From Streptomyces sp. A 4/2 (GTDB taxonomy: Bacteria > Actinomycetota > Actinomycetes > Streptomycetales > Streptomycetaceae): a DNA stretch of 64,000 nucleotides. Made by a program: the position numbers and the translations under genes. How positions within the stretch are numbered: position 1 is the stretch's first letter; each line of letters starts with the position of its first letter. Where the stretch lies: the NCBI RefSeq assembly GCF_940670765.1, contig NZ_CALNVW010000007.1, positions 186,001 to 250,000 on the forward strand, in the 5' to 3' direction. This document shows, piece after piece, positions 24,928 through 35,518 of the stretch. Below the pieces are notes generated by a model that saw only the letters and a list, made by a program, of their open reading frames with translations, was not told the DNA's origin and ran no database searches.

Positions 24928-27900
24928 ATGCGTCCCTTCCGAACCGCCGCCGTCGGCGGGCTCGGGCTGGCCCTTGTGGTCGGCATGTTCGGCAGCGGCC
25001 CGGCAACGGCATCCGCCGCCGCACCGGCCCGGCCCGACCGCCCCGCGTTCTCCACCGCCGCCGCACGGGGCGTGGTCGACCGGATGATCCCCGGCTGGTC
25101 GTCGAAGATCGAACTGGGCACCCTCGCCCCCGCGCCGTCGGGCAAGGAGCAGTACCGGATCGGCCGCGACAAGGGCGAGGTGCTGATATCCGGGAGTTCA
25201 CCGAGCGCGCTGCTCAACGGCGTGGGCCAGTACCTCAAGTACACCGCGCACCGCGACATCTCCTGGTCGTCGGACGCCTCGGCCGAACCCCTGGCCGTGA
25301 AGGGGAGGCCCCCGCTTCCCGCGTCGACCGTCACCCGTACGGCCAATGTCTCGCACCGGGTCCTCTCCAACGACACCGCTGACGGCTACACCAACGCCTA
25401 CTGGGACTGGGACCGTTGGCAGCGTGAGATCGACGTGGCGGCGCTGCACGGCATCAACGAGTTCTTCATGCCGGTGGGCATGGAGGCGGTGTACCAGCAG
25501 ACGATGCGCCAGTTCGGTTACTCGGAAGCCGAGATGCGGGCCTGGATCCCGATGCCCGCGCACCAGCCGTGGTGGCTGCTCCAGAACATGTCCAACTTCA
25601 CCTCGGACCAGGAGAGTCAGGCGCTGATCGACTCCCGTGCCGCGCTCGGCCGGAAGATCGCCGACCGGATGCGCACGATGGGGATGGAGCCGGTCTTCCC
25701 GGGCTACTTCGGTACGGTCCCCTCCGGCTTCGTCGCGAAGAACCCCGGAGCGGCGGTCGTCCCGCAGGGAGACTGGAGCGGCACCCGGCGGCCGGACTGG
25801 CTCGACCCGCGCACGGCGGTGTTCGGCAAGGTGGCGGCGGCCTTCTACCGCTCCCAGAAGCAGCTCTTCGGTGACACCGGCGCCTTCAAGATGGACCTGC
25901 TGCACGAGGGCGGGAAGGCGGGCACGGTCCCGGTGGGCGACGCCGCGAAGGCGGTGCAGAGCGCACTGGACCTGGCCCACCCGGACGCCACCTGGGTGAT
26001 ACTCGGCTGGCAGAGCAATCCGGGAGCGGCGCTGCTCAGCGGGGTCGACCGGTCGCGGATGCTCATCGTCGACGGCCTGACGGACCGGTACGCCGACTCC
26101 GACGCGACAGCCGACCCGAACAAGCTCTTCGGCGGCACCCCGTACGCGTTCGGAGCGATCTGGAACTTCGGCGGCCACACGACGCTCGGCGCGAACACCG
26201 GCGTCTGGAACAAGCGGTTCTTCGCCCAGCTGGACCGGCCCGGTACCGCGCTGGACGGCATCGCCGTACTTCCTGAGGCCAATGACAACAACGACGCCGC
26301 GTTCGAGTTCCTGACCGAGCTGGCCTGGCAGCCCGCCGCGCCCGACCAGGCCCAGTGGTTCAGCCGGTTCGCCGACGCGCGTTACGGGGCCGATCCGCAC
26401 GCCGAGGCCGCCTGGAAGATCATCTCCGGTACCGCGTACTCCCTTCCCGCGGACGGCTGGAGCGAGGCCCAGGACGGACTCTTCGGCGCCGCGCCGAGCC
26501 TGACCACGACCAACGCCGCGGCCTGGTCGCCGGACGCCATGCGCTACGACCCGGTCGCCTTCGAACGGGCCCTGGACGAACTGCTGCAGGTCTCCCCCGC
26601 GCTGCGCGGGAACGCGCTCTACCAGTACGACGTCGTCGACGTGGCCCGGCAGGTCCTCTCCAACCGCAGCCGGTCCTGGCTTCCGCAGATCAAGGCCGCG
26701 TACGACGCCAAGGACCGACCGCTGCTGAAGAAGCTCTCCCAGCAGTGGCTGGGCTCGATGAGCACCCTGGACGCCCTGCTCGGCTCACGCCCGGAGTTCC
26801 AGCTCGGCGGGTGGCTGAAGTACGGCTCGGACGCAACCACCACCGCCGCTGACAAGGCGGCCGTCCAGCGGGACATGCGGTCGCTCATCACCAACTGGGG
26901 CGGCCGTTCGGGCGTGGACGCCGGACTGGGCGACTACGCGAACCGCGAGTGGTCCGGGCTGGTCGGGGACTACTACCTCGGCCGCTGGCAGCAGTACTTC
27001 CGGTCGCTGGACACCGCGCTGGCCCAGGGCACCGCTCCGGCCGCCATCGACTGGTACACGGTCGGGGAGGACTGGATCGCGAAGAGGACGCCGCTGCCCG
27101 CCACCCCGTCCGGAGACCCGGTCCGGCTGGCGACCGCGCTGCGGGACCAGCTCCGCAAGGACGGTCTGGCCGACCGGGTGACACTCAAGACGGCCAGCCC
27201 CTACCTGGACCCGGCCAAGCCGCTCACGGTGACGGCGACGGTCCGCAACGGCAACGGGCTGACGTCCACCGACCGGGTCAGCGCGGTGCTGACACCGCCC
27301 GCGGGCGTACGGCTGACGACCCCCGCCACCGTGACCACCGGCCGGATCGCCCCCGGCAAGTCGGCCACGCTCAGCTGGACGGTCCGCGCGGACAGCGCGC
27401 CGACCACCCCGACGGTCCGTCTGCGCGCCGCCGTGTCCGTCACCCACGCGGGCAGCACGACGGCAGCGGTCGCCGGCGTCGACACCCCGGTGGCCGCCGC
27501 GCCGAAGGCCGGTACCGACTATCTGAGCGATCTGCCGTTCATCGACGCGCAGGGCGGATACGGGCCCTGGGAACGGGACACGAGCAACGGTGAGGAAGCC
27601 CCCGGCGACGGCCACACCCTGACCATGCTCGGTACCACCTACGCCAAGGGTCTCGGCACCAACTCGGACGCGACGGTGACGTTCTACCTCGGCGGTCAGT
27701 GCTCGTCCTTCTCCATGACGGCGGGCATCGACGACGACATGCGCGGCGCGGACAAGGATCCGCGGGTCACCGTCTCGGTGCTCGGCGACGGCACGTCGCT
27801 GGGCCGCAGCGGGGAGTTGAACAGGACGGCCCCGCTCTGGCAGCCCACCGTGGACGTCACCGGCGTCCAGCTGCTGACCCTGCGGGTCGACAAGGTGAAG

Positions 27901-27957
27901 GACGTCAACTGGTACGACCACACCGACCTCGCCGACGCGAAGGTGGTCTGCGCGTGA
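24928..27957 (+). CDS. Secreted alpha-N-acetylglucosaminidase, GH89, with NPCBM domain
   Basis: A 1009-residue exported enzyme. ATG 24928 has GAGGG five bases upstream and starts a clean signal peptide (AAVGGLGLALVVGMFGSG, cleavage near PATASA). The GH89 N-domain and catalytic barrel follow, with NWxxD-like features WDWDRWQREIDVAALHGINE and the acidic segments MDLLHEGGKAG (Glu near 327) and VLPEANDNNDAAFEFL (Glu near 448), which fit the two catalytic glutamates. A helical domain comes next, then a NEW3-like beta domain (about 750-850). Last is an NPCBM carbohydrate-binding module (about 865-1009, DLPFIDAQGGYGPWERD to the end). It should release terminal alpha-GlcNAc from glycans outside the cell. 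The ROK gene is divergent and likely regulates it. Confidence 0.9.
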   Translation: MRPFRTAAVGGLGLALVVGMFGSGPATASAAAPARPDRPAFSTAAARGVVDRMIPGWSSKIELGTLAPAPSGKEQYRIGRDKGEVLISGSSPSALLNGVGQYLKYTAHRDISWSSDASAEPLAVKGRPPLPASTVTRTANVSHRVLSNDTADGYTNAYWDWDRWQREIDVAALHGINEFFMPVGMEAVYQQTMRQFGYSEAEMRAWIPMPAHQPWWLLQNMSNFTSDQESQALIDSRAALGRKIADRMRTMGMEPVFPGYFGTVPSGFVAKNPGAAVVPQGDWSGTRRPDWLDPRTAVFGKVAAAFYRSQKQLFGDTGAFKMDLLHEGGKAGTVPVGDAAKAVQSALDLAHPDATWVILGWQSNPGAALLSGVDRSRMLIVDGLTDRYADSDATADPNKLFGGTPYAFGAIWNFGGHTTLGANTGVWNKRFFAQLDRPGTALDGIAVLPEANDNNDAAFEFLTELAWQPAAPDQAQWFSRFADARYGADPHAEAAWKIISGTAYSLPADGWSEAQDGLFGAAPSLTTTNAAAWSPDAMRYDPVAFERALDELLQVSPALRGNALYQYDVVDVARQVLSNRSRSWLPQIKAAYDAKDRPLLKKLSQQWLGSMSTLDALLGSRPEFQLGGWLKYGSDATTTAADKAAVQRDMRSLITNWGGRSGVDAGLGDYANREWSGLVGDYYLGRWQQYFRSLDTALAQGTAPAAIDWYTVGEDWIAKRTPLPATPSGDPVRLATALRDQLRKDGLADRVTLKTASPYLDPAKPLTVTATVRNGNGLTSTDRVSAVLTPPAGVRLTTPATVTTGRIAPGKSATLSWTVRADSAPTTPTVRLRAAVSVTHAGSTTAAVAGVDTPVAAAPKAGTDYLSDLPFIDAQGGYGPWERDTSNGEEAPGDGHTLTMLGTTYAKGLGTNSDATVTFYLGGQCSSFSMTAGIDDDMRGADKDPRVTVSVLGDGTSLGRSGELNRTAPLWQPTVDVTGVQLLTLRVDKVKDVNWYDHTDLADAKVVCA

Positions 27958-28003
27958 CGCCCCGGCCCCACCTGTAGCACCCGCGAACCGTACGGCCGCC
28001 CGC

Positions 28004-28759
28004 TCACGCCGGGGTGACGCTCAGCCCTCCCAGGGCCGACGCGCTCCGGACGGCGGTCGAGCCGTACGGGGTGCGCAGCCGCAGCCAGGAACCCGCGCCG
28101 AACAGCGCGAACGGCTCGTCCCGCCCGGTCTCCACGGGGCGCTCCGGTACGGCGACCCGTACCGGGCGGAGGAACCCGAGCGACTGGGCGGCGTGCAGCG
28201 CACGGACCGGCAGCCCGGTGTCGCCGACCGGCCGGGACCAGATCTCCCGCCCGATCCGGTCGAGTTCTGCGCGGGTGCGCAGCTCGGCGGTCAACGCCTC
28301 GGTACGGGTGCGGAATTCGGCCACCACGGCCGCGACCGCGGCGCGCAGCGCGTCGGGCGACGGCAGCCCCGGGAGCTGCTGCCAGCCCCCGCGCGGCGGC
28401 AGCACACCGGCCCACGGCGGCCCGGTGACCGCGCCCGGGACCGTGGCGGTACCGCCCGACTCGTCGACGGACTCCAGGAGTTCACCGGCGGAGACGGTGA
28501 CGTCCAGTTCGACCGGGATCGCCAGCCGGGCCGTACGGACGGCCAGCACCTCGAAGGAGGGCGGGCGGCCGAAGACCGCCAGCCCGTGCTCCGTACCGCT
28601 GCCTGCCGTACCGCTGCCTGCCGTACTCCTGCCCGTGCCGCCGTCGGCCCGCGCCTGCAAGCGCACCGCGGCGGCCCGGTCGTAGTGGATCAGCCGGGCC
28701 AGGAAGGCGGCGAGATCCGCCGCCTCCCCCGCGTCGGCGAAGGCCAGGCGCGCCGTCAT
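28004..28759 (-). CDS. Conserved actinobacterial protein, unknown function
   Basis: A 251-residue soluble protein that I do not recognise. Its ATG overlaps the stop of the thioesterase gene (ATGA), so it is the third gene of the ettA operon. It begins with a helical region (DAGEAADLAAFLARLIHYDRA), has a Gly/Ser/Thr-rich insert near residues 40-60, then beta-rich sequence (FEVLAVRTARLAIPVELDVT) and ends in a helical segment with several Arg/Glu pairs (FRTRTEALTAELRTRAELDR). No signal peptide, membrane helix or catalytic motif is visible. Codon use matches its neighbours. Linkage to ettA hints at a translation- or CoA-linked role, but this is weak. Confidence 0.8.
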   Translation of the reverse strand: MTARLAFADAGEAADLAAFLARLIHYDRAAAVRLQARADGGTGRSTAGSGTAGSGTEHGLAVFGRPPSFEVLAVRTARLAIPVELDVTVSAGELLESVDESGGTATVPGAVTGPPWAGVLPPRGGWQQLPGLPSPDALRAAVAAVVAEFRTRTEALTAELRTRAELDRIGREIWSRPVGDTGLPVRALHAAQSLGFLRPVRVAVPERPVETGRDEPFALFGAGSWLRLRTPYGSTAVRSASALGGLSVTPA

Positions 28760-29178
28760 GCGGCGAGCGTTCCCGGCTCGTCCAGGTACCCCTGGAGGTA
28801 GGACTTCTCCTCGGCGGTGATCCGCCGCGGACGCTGCGCCTCCAGGTTGTACGGGACGACGATCGTCGACGCCCTGACGTACACCTGGTCCGGGTCCTTC
28901 ACCTCGTAGGCGATGGTCAGCGAGGCAGCGCCGATCTTCGTCACCCAGGACTCGACGGTCACCGGCTCGTGCCGGTGGACCAGCGGACGCACGTAGTCGA
29001 TCTCGTGCCGGGCCACCACGGACCCGCCGGAGAACGACGGCGAGCCGTCCCCCGGCGCCAGCCGGAACATGAAGTCGATCCGCGCCTCTTCCAGGTACCG
29101 CAGGAAGACGACGTTGTTGACGTGCCCGAAGGCGTCCATGTCCGACCAGCGCAGGGGGCAGGAGTAGATGTGCCGCAC
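28756..29178 (-). CDS. Acyl-CoA thioesterase, 4-hydroxybenzoyl-CoA thioesterase-like hotdog protein
   Basis: A 140-residue single hotdog-fold enzyme. I chose GTG 29178, two bases after the ettA stop, because GAGG is six bases upstream and the family sequence begins there (RHIYSCPLRWSDMDAFGHVN). A longer upstream frame would run backwards through ettA. The active-site motif is WSDMDAFGHVNNVVFLRYLE with the catalytic aspartate. The rest is a typical hotdog helix and strands (FMFRLAPGDG, VARHEIDYVRPLVHRHEPVT). It should hydrolyse acyl-CoA thioesters in the cytoplasm; the acyl chain is unknown. It lies between ettA and an unknown gene with almost no spacing. Confidence 0.9.
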   Translation of the reverse strand: MRHIYSCPLRWSDMDAFGHVNNVVFLRYLEEARIDFMFRLAPGDGSPSFSGGSVVARHEIDYVRPLVHRHEPVTVESWVTKIGAASLTIAYEVKDPDQVYVRASTIVVPYNLEAQRPRRITAEEKSYLQGYLDEPGTLAA

Positions 29179-29180
29179 GG

Positions 29181-30845
<1,665 letters not shown>

Positions 30846-30914
30846 GAGAAACCGTCCGGCAATCGATGTGTGGGCAGATACACCCCATCTTGCCGCACCT
30901 CCGCCCCCCGACGA

Positions 30915-30954
30915 AAACGGCCCCGGTACGCCGAGGGGCGTACCGGGGCCGTTT
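30915..30954 (-). terminator. Perfect hairpin terminator after the thioester-domain surface protein gene
   Basis: An 18-bp perfect stem, 30915-30932 (AAACGGCCCCGGTACGCC) with 30937-30954, around a GAGG tetraloop. It lies 80 bases after the stop of the minus-strand surface protein gene and 70 bases before ettA, so it separates the two units. On the minus strand the stem ends in TTTTCG. Confidence 0.88.
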
Positions 30955-31033
30955 CGGCCACTCGGTCACTCTGTGTCGGAGCGGCGATCACTCACCGCTG
31001 ACCGGCCGGATCACCGGCAGGCCGGATTCCGGA

Positions 31034-32440
31034 TCACTGACCCGAAGCGCTCTTCCTGCGGAGCATGAAGACCGCGCCGCCACCGAGCACCACGAGGACG
31101 ATCGCGACACCGGCGATGATCGGGGTGGAGCTGGAGCCACCGGTCTCGGCGAGGTCCCCGCCCTGCGAGCCCGAGGTGCTGCCACCGGCCGAGGCCGCGC
31201 TGGGCGCGGGCGTCGGGGTGCCGGTGCTCACCGGGGTGCTACCGGCGGTCTTGCAGTCGAGGACGCCCTGGAAGCGCTTCTCGAAGCCGTTCGGACCCTT
31301 GATCGTGAAGTCGTACGCCTGGTCCTCGGCGACCGGGACGGTCACCGTCTGCGACTTACCGGCTTCGACCGTGTGCTTCTGACCGGCCAGCTCGAAGGTG
31401 AACGCCTCGTCGCCCTTGTTCGAGGCGGTGATGTCCACCCCGCCCTTGGCGCAGTCCTTCTTGGCGGAGACAGCCGGGATGGCACCCTGGCTGGCCCAGT
31501 TCGCCGAGGCGACCGCGCTGACCGAAGCGGTGCTGGTGCCCGCGAGGATCTGGGTCTGGCTCTTGGAGTCACTGACGAAGGCGCGGCCGATCGGCACCGC
31601 GGTCTGCGCGCTGACGGTCAGCTTGGCCGAGCCCGGCTCGGTGCCGGCCGGCACCTTGAAGAAGAGCTGCGTGCCGTTGGCCGCGGTGGTGACGGGCTTG
31701 CCGTCCTTGTCGACGACGCTGACGCCCCGCGGCGCGTCGGGGGCGAGCGCGACCTCGGCCTTGGCCGCGTTGGTGGACACGGTCACCGGACCGAGGTTCG
31801 CACCCGGGTGACCCGCCACCTCGGCGGGGCCGAGCGAGAGCGAAGCGGCCGGCTCGGCGACGTTGCTGGCCTTCTCCTCCAGGTACTTGGTGAGCTTCTG
31901 GCCCGCCTCGTCCTTCGGCACCGCGTCGACGTGGTCCGAGAAGTGCCAGATCGCGGCCTGGGTGGCGGCGGCGGCCGTGGCGTCGTTCAGGGTGACGTTC
32001 AGGGTCTGCCCGAGGTCCGCGGGCGTCACCTGCGGGTACGAGTGCTCAAGGATCCAGCGGATCTTGCCCGCGTCGCCGTTGCCGGCGAGCGAGGACTCGG
32101 CCCAGGTGACCTCGCGGTACGAGGTGTTCGCCTGGGTGTGGTTGTGCAGGTCGATGCAGTACGTCTTGATGGTGCCGCCGCCGTCGACCTTGAGCTCGAA
32201 GAGCCCGGCCGTCTCGTTGGCGCCGTTGATCTTGACCGTGCCGCCGACCACCACGCCCGGGTTGTCCAGGGTGGCGTTGACACCGGACGAGCTGGCCGGC
32301 GCGTCATCGGCGAACGCGGGCGCGGCAGTGGCTATGGCGCCACCCGCGACCAGTCCTGCGGCCAGGGCCGCAGCGGCGAGACGGGAGGTACCCCGACGCC
32401 GTATGGAGGAACCAGGAACAGCAGAAACCGCAGAAAACAC
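31034..32440 (-). CDS. LAETG-anchored surface protein with a Cys-Gln thioester domain (TQXA type)
   Basis: A 468-residue exported protein. I chose GTG 32440 because AAGGGG lies six bases upstream. A twin-arginine-like or long Sec signal (RRRGTSRLAAAALAAGLVAG, cleavage near AFADDA) leads to a thioester domain: the cysteine in TYCIDL (near 95) and the glutamine of TQAAIWHFSD (near 161) are the pair known to form an intramolecular Cys-Gln thioester in Gram-positive surface adhesins. Ig-like beta domains follow. The end has LAETG near 430, a membrane helix (STPIIAGVAIVLVVLGGGAVFML) and RRKSASGQ, a class E sortase signal. It should sit covalently on the cell wall and bind a target amine through the thioester. 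Downstream of ssbB but with its own 241-base spacer. Confidence 0.92.
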   Translation of the reverse strand: MFSAVSAVPGSSIRRRGTSRLAAAALAAGLVAGGAIATAAPAFADDAPASSSGVNATLDNPGVVVGGTVKINGANETAGLFELKVDGGGTIKTYCIDLHNHTQANTSYREVTWAESSLAGNGDAGKIRWILEHSYPQVTPADLGQTLNVTLNDATAAAATQAAIWHFSDHVDAVPKDEAGQKLTKYLEEKASNVAEPAASLSLGPAEVAGHPGANLGPVTVSTNAAKAEVALAPDAPRGVSVVDKDGKPVTTAANGTQLFFKVPAGTEPGSAKLTVSAQTAVPIGRAFVSDSKSQTQILAGTSTASVSAVASANWASQGAIPAVSAKKDCAKGGVDITASNKGDEAFTFELAGQKHTVEAGKSQTVTVPVAEDQAYDFTIKGPNGFEKRFQGVLDCKTAGSTPVSTGTPTPAPSAASAGGSTSGSQGGDLAETGGSSSTPIIAGVAIVLVVLGGGAVFMLRRKSASGQ

Positions 32441-32598
32441 AGAATTCCCCTTCGGGCGAGGACACTTCGCGCGCTGCGCTTCGCTTCGCGGTACGCGTGG
32501 GGGAAGTTCCTCGCCGGCAGACTCAAATGGCCCGTGAGTATCCGGGAATCCTAAGGACACGCGGGCAACACAGTCTCCACACAAGCCCCCGGACAACC

Positions 32599-32613
32599 AT
32601 TCCGAATCGGAAT
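32599..32613 (-). promoter_or_regulatory. 15-bp palindrome upstream of the surface protein gene
   Basis: ATTCCGAATCGGAAT is a perfect odd palindrome with 7-bp arms around one base, about 160 bases upstream of the GTG start and 70 bases after the ssbB end. The flanks are AT-richer than nearby sequence. Candidate operator for the surface protein gene. Confidence 0.5.
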
Positions 32614-32681
32614 CGTTATCCCGCATACCTCTGTCACCTTGGTGTATCGACAAATCTCCACCGGTCCGGCAGCCCCACCGG

Positions 32682-33083
32682 TCAGGGCACCAAGGCTTTC
32701 GGACGCTCCGTCAGGGACGGATCAGCCCTGGTCACACGCTTGAACGCCGAGGTCCCACGGGTCAGATCGTGTCCCACCGCCACCGCTTCGACGTCTGCGG
32801 AGAATCTGCGCTGCCCGTCCCGCTCTTCTTCATGCACCCGCAACCTGCCGTGCACGACGAGTGGTTCACCGACCGAGACCGAACCAGCCACATTCGCGGC
32901 AAGTGTCCGCCACGCCAACACCGTGTAGAAGCTGGTGGGTCCGTCCGCCCAGTTCTGTTTCTGCCGGTCCCAGCGACGGGGGGTCACCGCGAACCGGAAC
33001 CGCGACATTCCACCGGCCACCGACTCCCGGAATTCCGGCTGCGTCGCCACATTTCCCACCAACGTCACCAAGGTGTCGCTCAT
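32682..33083 (-). CDS. ssbB: Single-stranded DNA-binding protein paralogue SsbB
   Basis: A 133-residue SSB. I chose ATG 33083, preceded by GGAGGCAGGA, rather than the longer frame through the spacer. The OB-fold begins at once (DTLVTLVGNVATQPEFRES) and includes FRFAVTPRRWDRQKQNW, FYTVLAWRTLAANVAGSVSVGEPLVVHGRLRV and a tail of only about 30 residues. The Gly-rich linker and acidic DDxxF tip of the essential SsbA are missing, as in the SsbB paralogue that Streptomyces uses in chromosome segregation during sporulation. The dynB-dynA genes directly upstream on the same strand match the arrangement I know from other Streptomyces. Confidence 0.88.
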   Translation of the reverse strand: MSDTLVTLVGNVATQPEFRESVAGGMSRFRFAVTPRRWDRQKQNWADGPTSFYTVLAWRTLAANVAGSVSVGEPLVVHGRLRVHEEERDGQRRFSADVEAVAVGHDLTRGTSAFKRVTRADPSLTERPKALVP

Positions 33084-33238
33084 GATTCCTGCCTCCCCGT
33101 GCTGTCCTCGGCCGGCCGTCTCGCCGGTCCGGCCCGACCCGGCAGACCTGGCCTGATCGGCCCGACCTGGCCTGGCCTGCTTGTCCGTTGCGGTTTCCAT
33201 GCTGGCCCGGGGAGGCCGACTCTGCTTGCGCCTGTGGA

Positions 33239-35518
33239 TTACTTGCCGGTTGTGGACAACCCGTTCACCGTCACGTACTGCTCCCGCACCTCCCGGTAAC
33301 GCAGCAGCTCAGCGGCCACCGGGTCCAGCACCTTTGCCCGGCCGTACGCCCCGGCGGCCTCCCGCAGCCTGCGCTCGGCCTCCTGCCCGTACCGGCGGGC
33401 CGGGCCCCGTACCGCCATTCCGCAGGCCCACTCCACGGCCGGCCCGCCCGCGGTGCCTGCCACCATCACCAGCAGCGGCGTCAGCGGGCCCGCGTCGAGC
33501 GCGCCCACCGTCTCACCCAACAGCCATAGGACGCCCAGGATCTGATGCACCGTCATCATCACCTGGGCCAGTACCGCCGCGGGCCACCAGGCGGGCCGGG
33601 ACGTACGGCCGCCCGGTTCTTGCGCAACGGTCGCCTCCGCCAGTTCGTCCAGCGCCTCGGGCAGCCCGTCGGCCCCGCGTACGGCCGCCTCGCGCACCGC
33701 CTGCGCCCAGGGCGCGGGCAACCCGTCCGTCGCCTCGTCGGCGACCGTACGCACGGCCTGTTCCACCCGCTGCCGGGCGGTGGGCTCCGTCCCGGCCGGT
33801 TCCGGCTCGGTGACCGCCGCCGTCTGTTCGAGGCCGCCGGGCGCGCGCGTGGACTCGTACCAGCGCCAGAGCCTCAGCCACGGCGTCCCGCAGGCCTTCA
33901 CCGCGTTCCTGCTCCACTCGCGCTCCGCGGCCTCGCCCGCCGCCGCCGCGCCCACCGCGTCGCCGAGCCGGTCGCCGAACTCCTCGCGGGCCAGTTCGCC
34001 GAGCCCGGAGTGCCCTTCGGCCACGTACACCGAGCGCAGTTCGTCCGCCGCGGCGTCCACGTCCGCGGACAGCCTGCGTGCCGCCGCGCCCCGCTCGCGG
34101 ACGAACCGGCCGAGCAGTTCCCGCAGTTCGCCCACTCCGTCCCCGGTGAGCGCCGACAGCGCGAGGACGGTGGCACCGGGCTCGCCGTGCTCGCCGAGTG
34201 CCATCCCGTCCTCGTCGAGGAGCCTGCGCAGATCGTCGAGCACCTGGTCGGCGGCGTCACCGGGCAGCCTGTCGATCTGGTTGAGCACCACGAAGGTGAC
34301 CTCGGCGTGGCCCGCGAGCGGCTTCAGGTAGCGGTCGTGGAGGGCCGCGTCCGCGTACTTCTCCGGGTCGACCACCCAGATCACCGCGTCGACCAGCTCC
34401 ATCGCCCGGTCCACCTGGTCACGGTGGGCGGTCACCGCCGAGTCGTGGTCCGGCAGGTCGATGAGTACGAGGCCGTGCAGCTCGTCGCCGGGGCCCGCGC
34501 TCATCCAGGGCCTGCGGCGCAGCCGCCCGGGGATGGCGAGCCGGTCGAGCAGCCCGGCGGCACCGTCCGTCCAGCTGCAGGCGAGGGGCGCGGACGTGGT
34601 GGGCCTGCGCAGCCCGGTTTCCGAGATCGCCACCCCGGCGAGGGCGTTGAAGAGCGTCGACTTTCCGCTGCCGGTCGCACCCGCGATGGCGACGACGGTG
34701 TGCTGCGAGGAGAGCCGCTGGCGGGCGGACGCCTCGTCGAGGACCCTGCCCGCCTCGGTCAGCGTCGTACCTTCGAGCCGGGTACGGGAGAGGCCCACCA
34801 GCTCCCGCAGGGCGTCCAGCCGGGCGCGCAGGTCGGCGCCGTACGACACGGAGCGCGGGAAGTCCTCGTACGACTCGGGGAGCGGGCGCATGTCGAAGTC
34901 GCGGGCGCTGCCCGGCGCGCTGTCGCGCCCGGCCGCCCGCCGGGCGATGAAGCCGTCGTCCCAGCGGTGGCCGACCTGTCCGGGCATCGCTGGGCTCCCG
35001 CCGGTCCCGGCGGTCCCTGCAGCCCCCGCCGTCTCAGCGGTCCCGGTGGCCCCGTCAGTCCCAACAGTCCCTGCAGTCTCGGCAATCCCACCTGCAGTCT
35101 CGGCAATCCCAGTGGCCCCGGCAGTCACGGCGGTCTCGGCAGTCACGGCGGTTCCGATCCCGGAGGCCTCAGCAACCCTCCAGGCCCCGAAGGTTTCGGT
35201 GACCTCAGCGGCCTCGATCATCTCGGCGGTCCCAGTGGTCCCTGACAAGTCGTAGCCCCCGGGCGCATCGGCAGTACGGTCCGCACCTGCCTTCTCGTCC
35301 GGCTCCGGGCCCCAGCGATCCTCGGCCGTCTCAGCCTTCTCAACCGCATCAGTCACCACAGCTGACAGAGCGGGCCCAGCAGACCCAGCAGACACCGCCA
35401 CCTCAGCCATCCCGGTCGCTCCAGCCGCCCCGGACACCCCAGCCACCCCAGTTACCCCAGCCACCCCAACCACCCCAGTTACCCCAGCCGCCTCGGTCAC
35501 CCCAGTCGCCTCGCTCAT
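33239..35518 (-). CDS. dynB: Dynamin-like GTPase DynB with C-terminal membrane helices
   Basis: A 759-residue protein. ATG 35518 overlaps the dynA stop (ATGA) and follows GGAGAGG. Residues 1 to about 200 are low-complexity Gly/Val/Thr/Ala repeats. The GTPase domain then begins: P-loop [13 protein letters not shown]2 [12 protein letters not shown]3 [11 protein letters not shown]4 [11 protein letters not shown] long helical stalk follows. Two membrane helices lie near residues 640-700 ([20 protein letters not shown] and [19 protein letters not shown]). In Streptomyces DynA and DynB form a membrane complex that stabilises FtsZ rings during sporulation septation; the order dynA-dynB-ssbB fits. 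The repetitive N-terminus is coded by short DNA repeats (35395-35515 and 35000-35210) and is likely variable. Confidence 0.87.
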   Translation of the reverse strand: MSEATGVTEAAGVTGVVGVAGVTGVAGVSGAAGATGMAEVAVSAGSAGPALSAVVTDAVEKAETAEDRWGPEPDEKAGADRTADAPGGYDLSGTTGTAEMIEAAEVTETFGAWRVAEASGIGTAVTAETAVTAGATGIAETAGGIAETAGTVGTDGATGTAETAGAAGTAGTGGSPAMPGQVGHRWDDGFIARRAAGRDSAPGSARDFDMRPLPESYEDFPRSVSYGADLRARLDALRELVGLSRTRLEGTTLTEAGRVLDEASARQRLSSQHTVVAIAGATGSGKSTLFNALAGVAISETGLRRPTTSAPLACSWTDGAAGLLDRLAIPGRLRRRPWMSAGPGDELHGLVLIDLPDHDSAVTAHRDQVDRAMELVDAVIWVVDPEKYADAALHDRYLKPLAGHAEVTFVVLNQIDRLPGDAADQVLDDLRRLLDEDGMALGEHGEPGATVLALSALTGDGVGELRELLGRFVRERGAAARRLSADVDAAADELRSVYVAEGHSGLGELAREEFGDRLGDAVGAAAAGEAAEREWSRNAVKACGTPWLRLWRWYESTRAPGGLEQTAAVTEPEPAGTEPTARQRVEQAVRTVADEATDGLPAPWAQAVREAAVRGADGLPEALDELAEATVAQEPGGRTSRPAWWPAAVLAQVMMTVHQILGVLWLLGETVGALDAGPLTPLLVMVAGTAGGPAVEWACGMAVRGPARRYGQEAERRLREAAGAYGRAKVLDPVAAELLRYREVREQYVTVNGLSTTGK

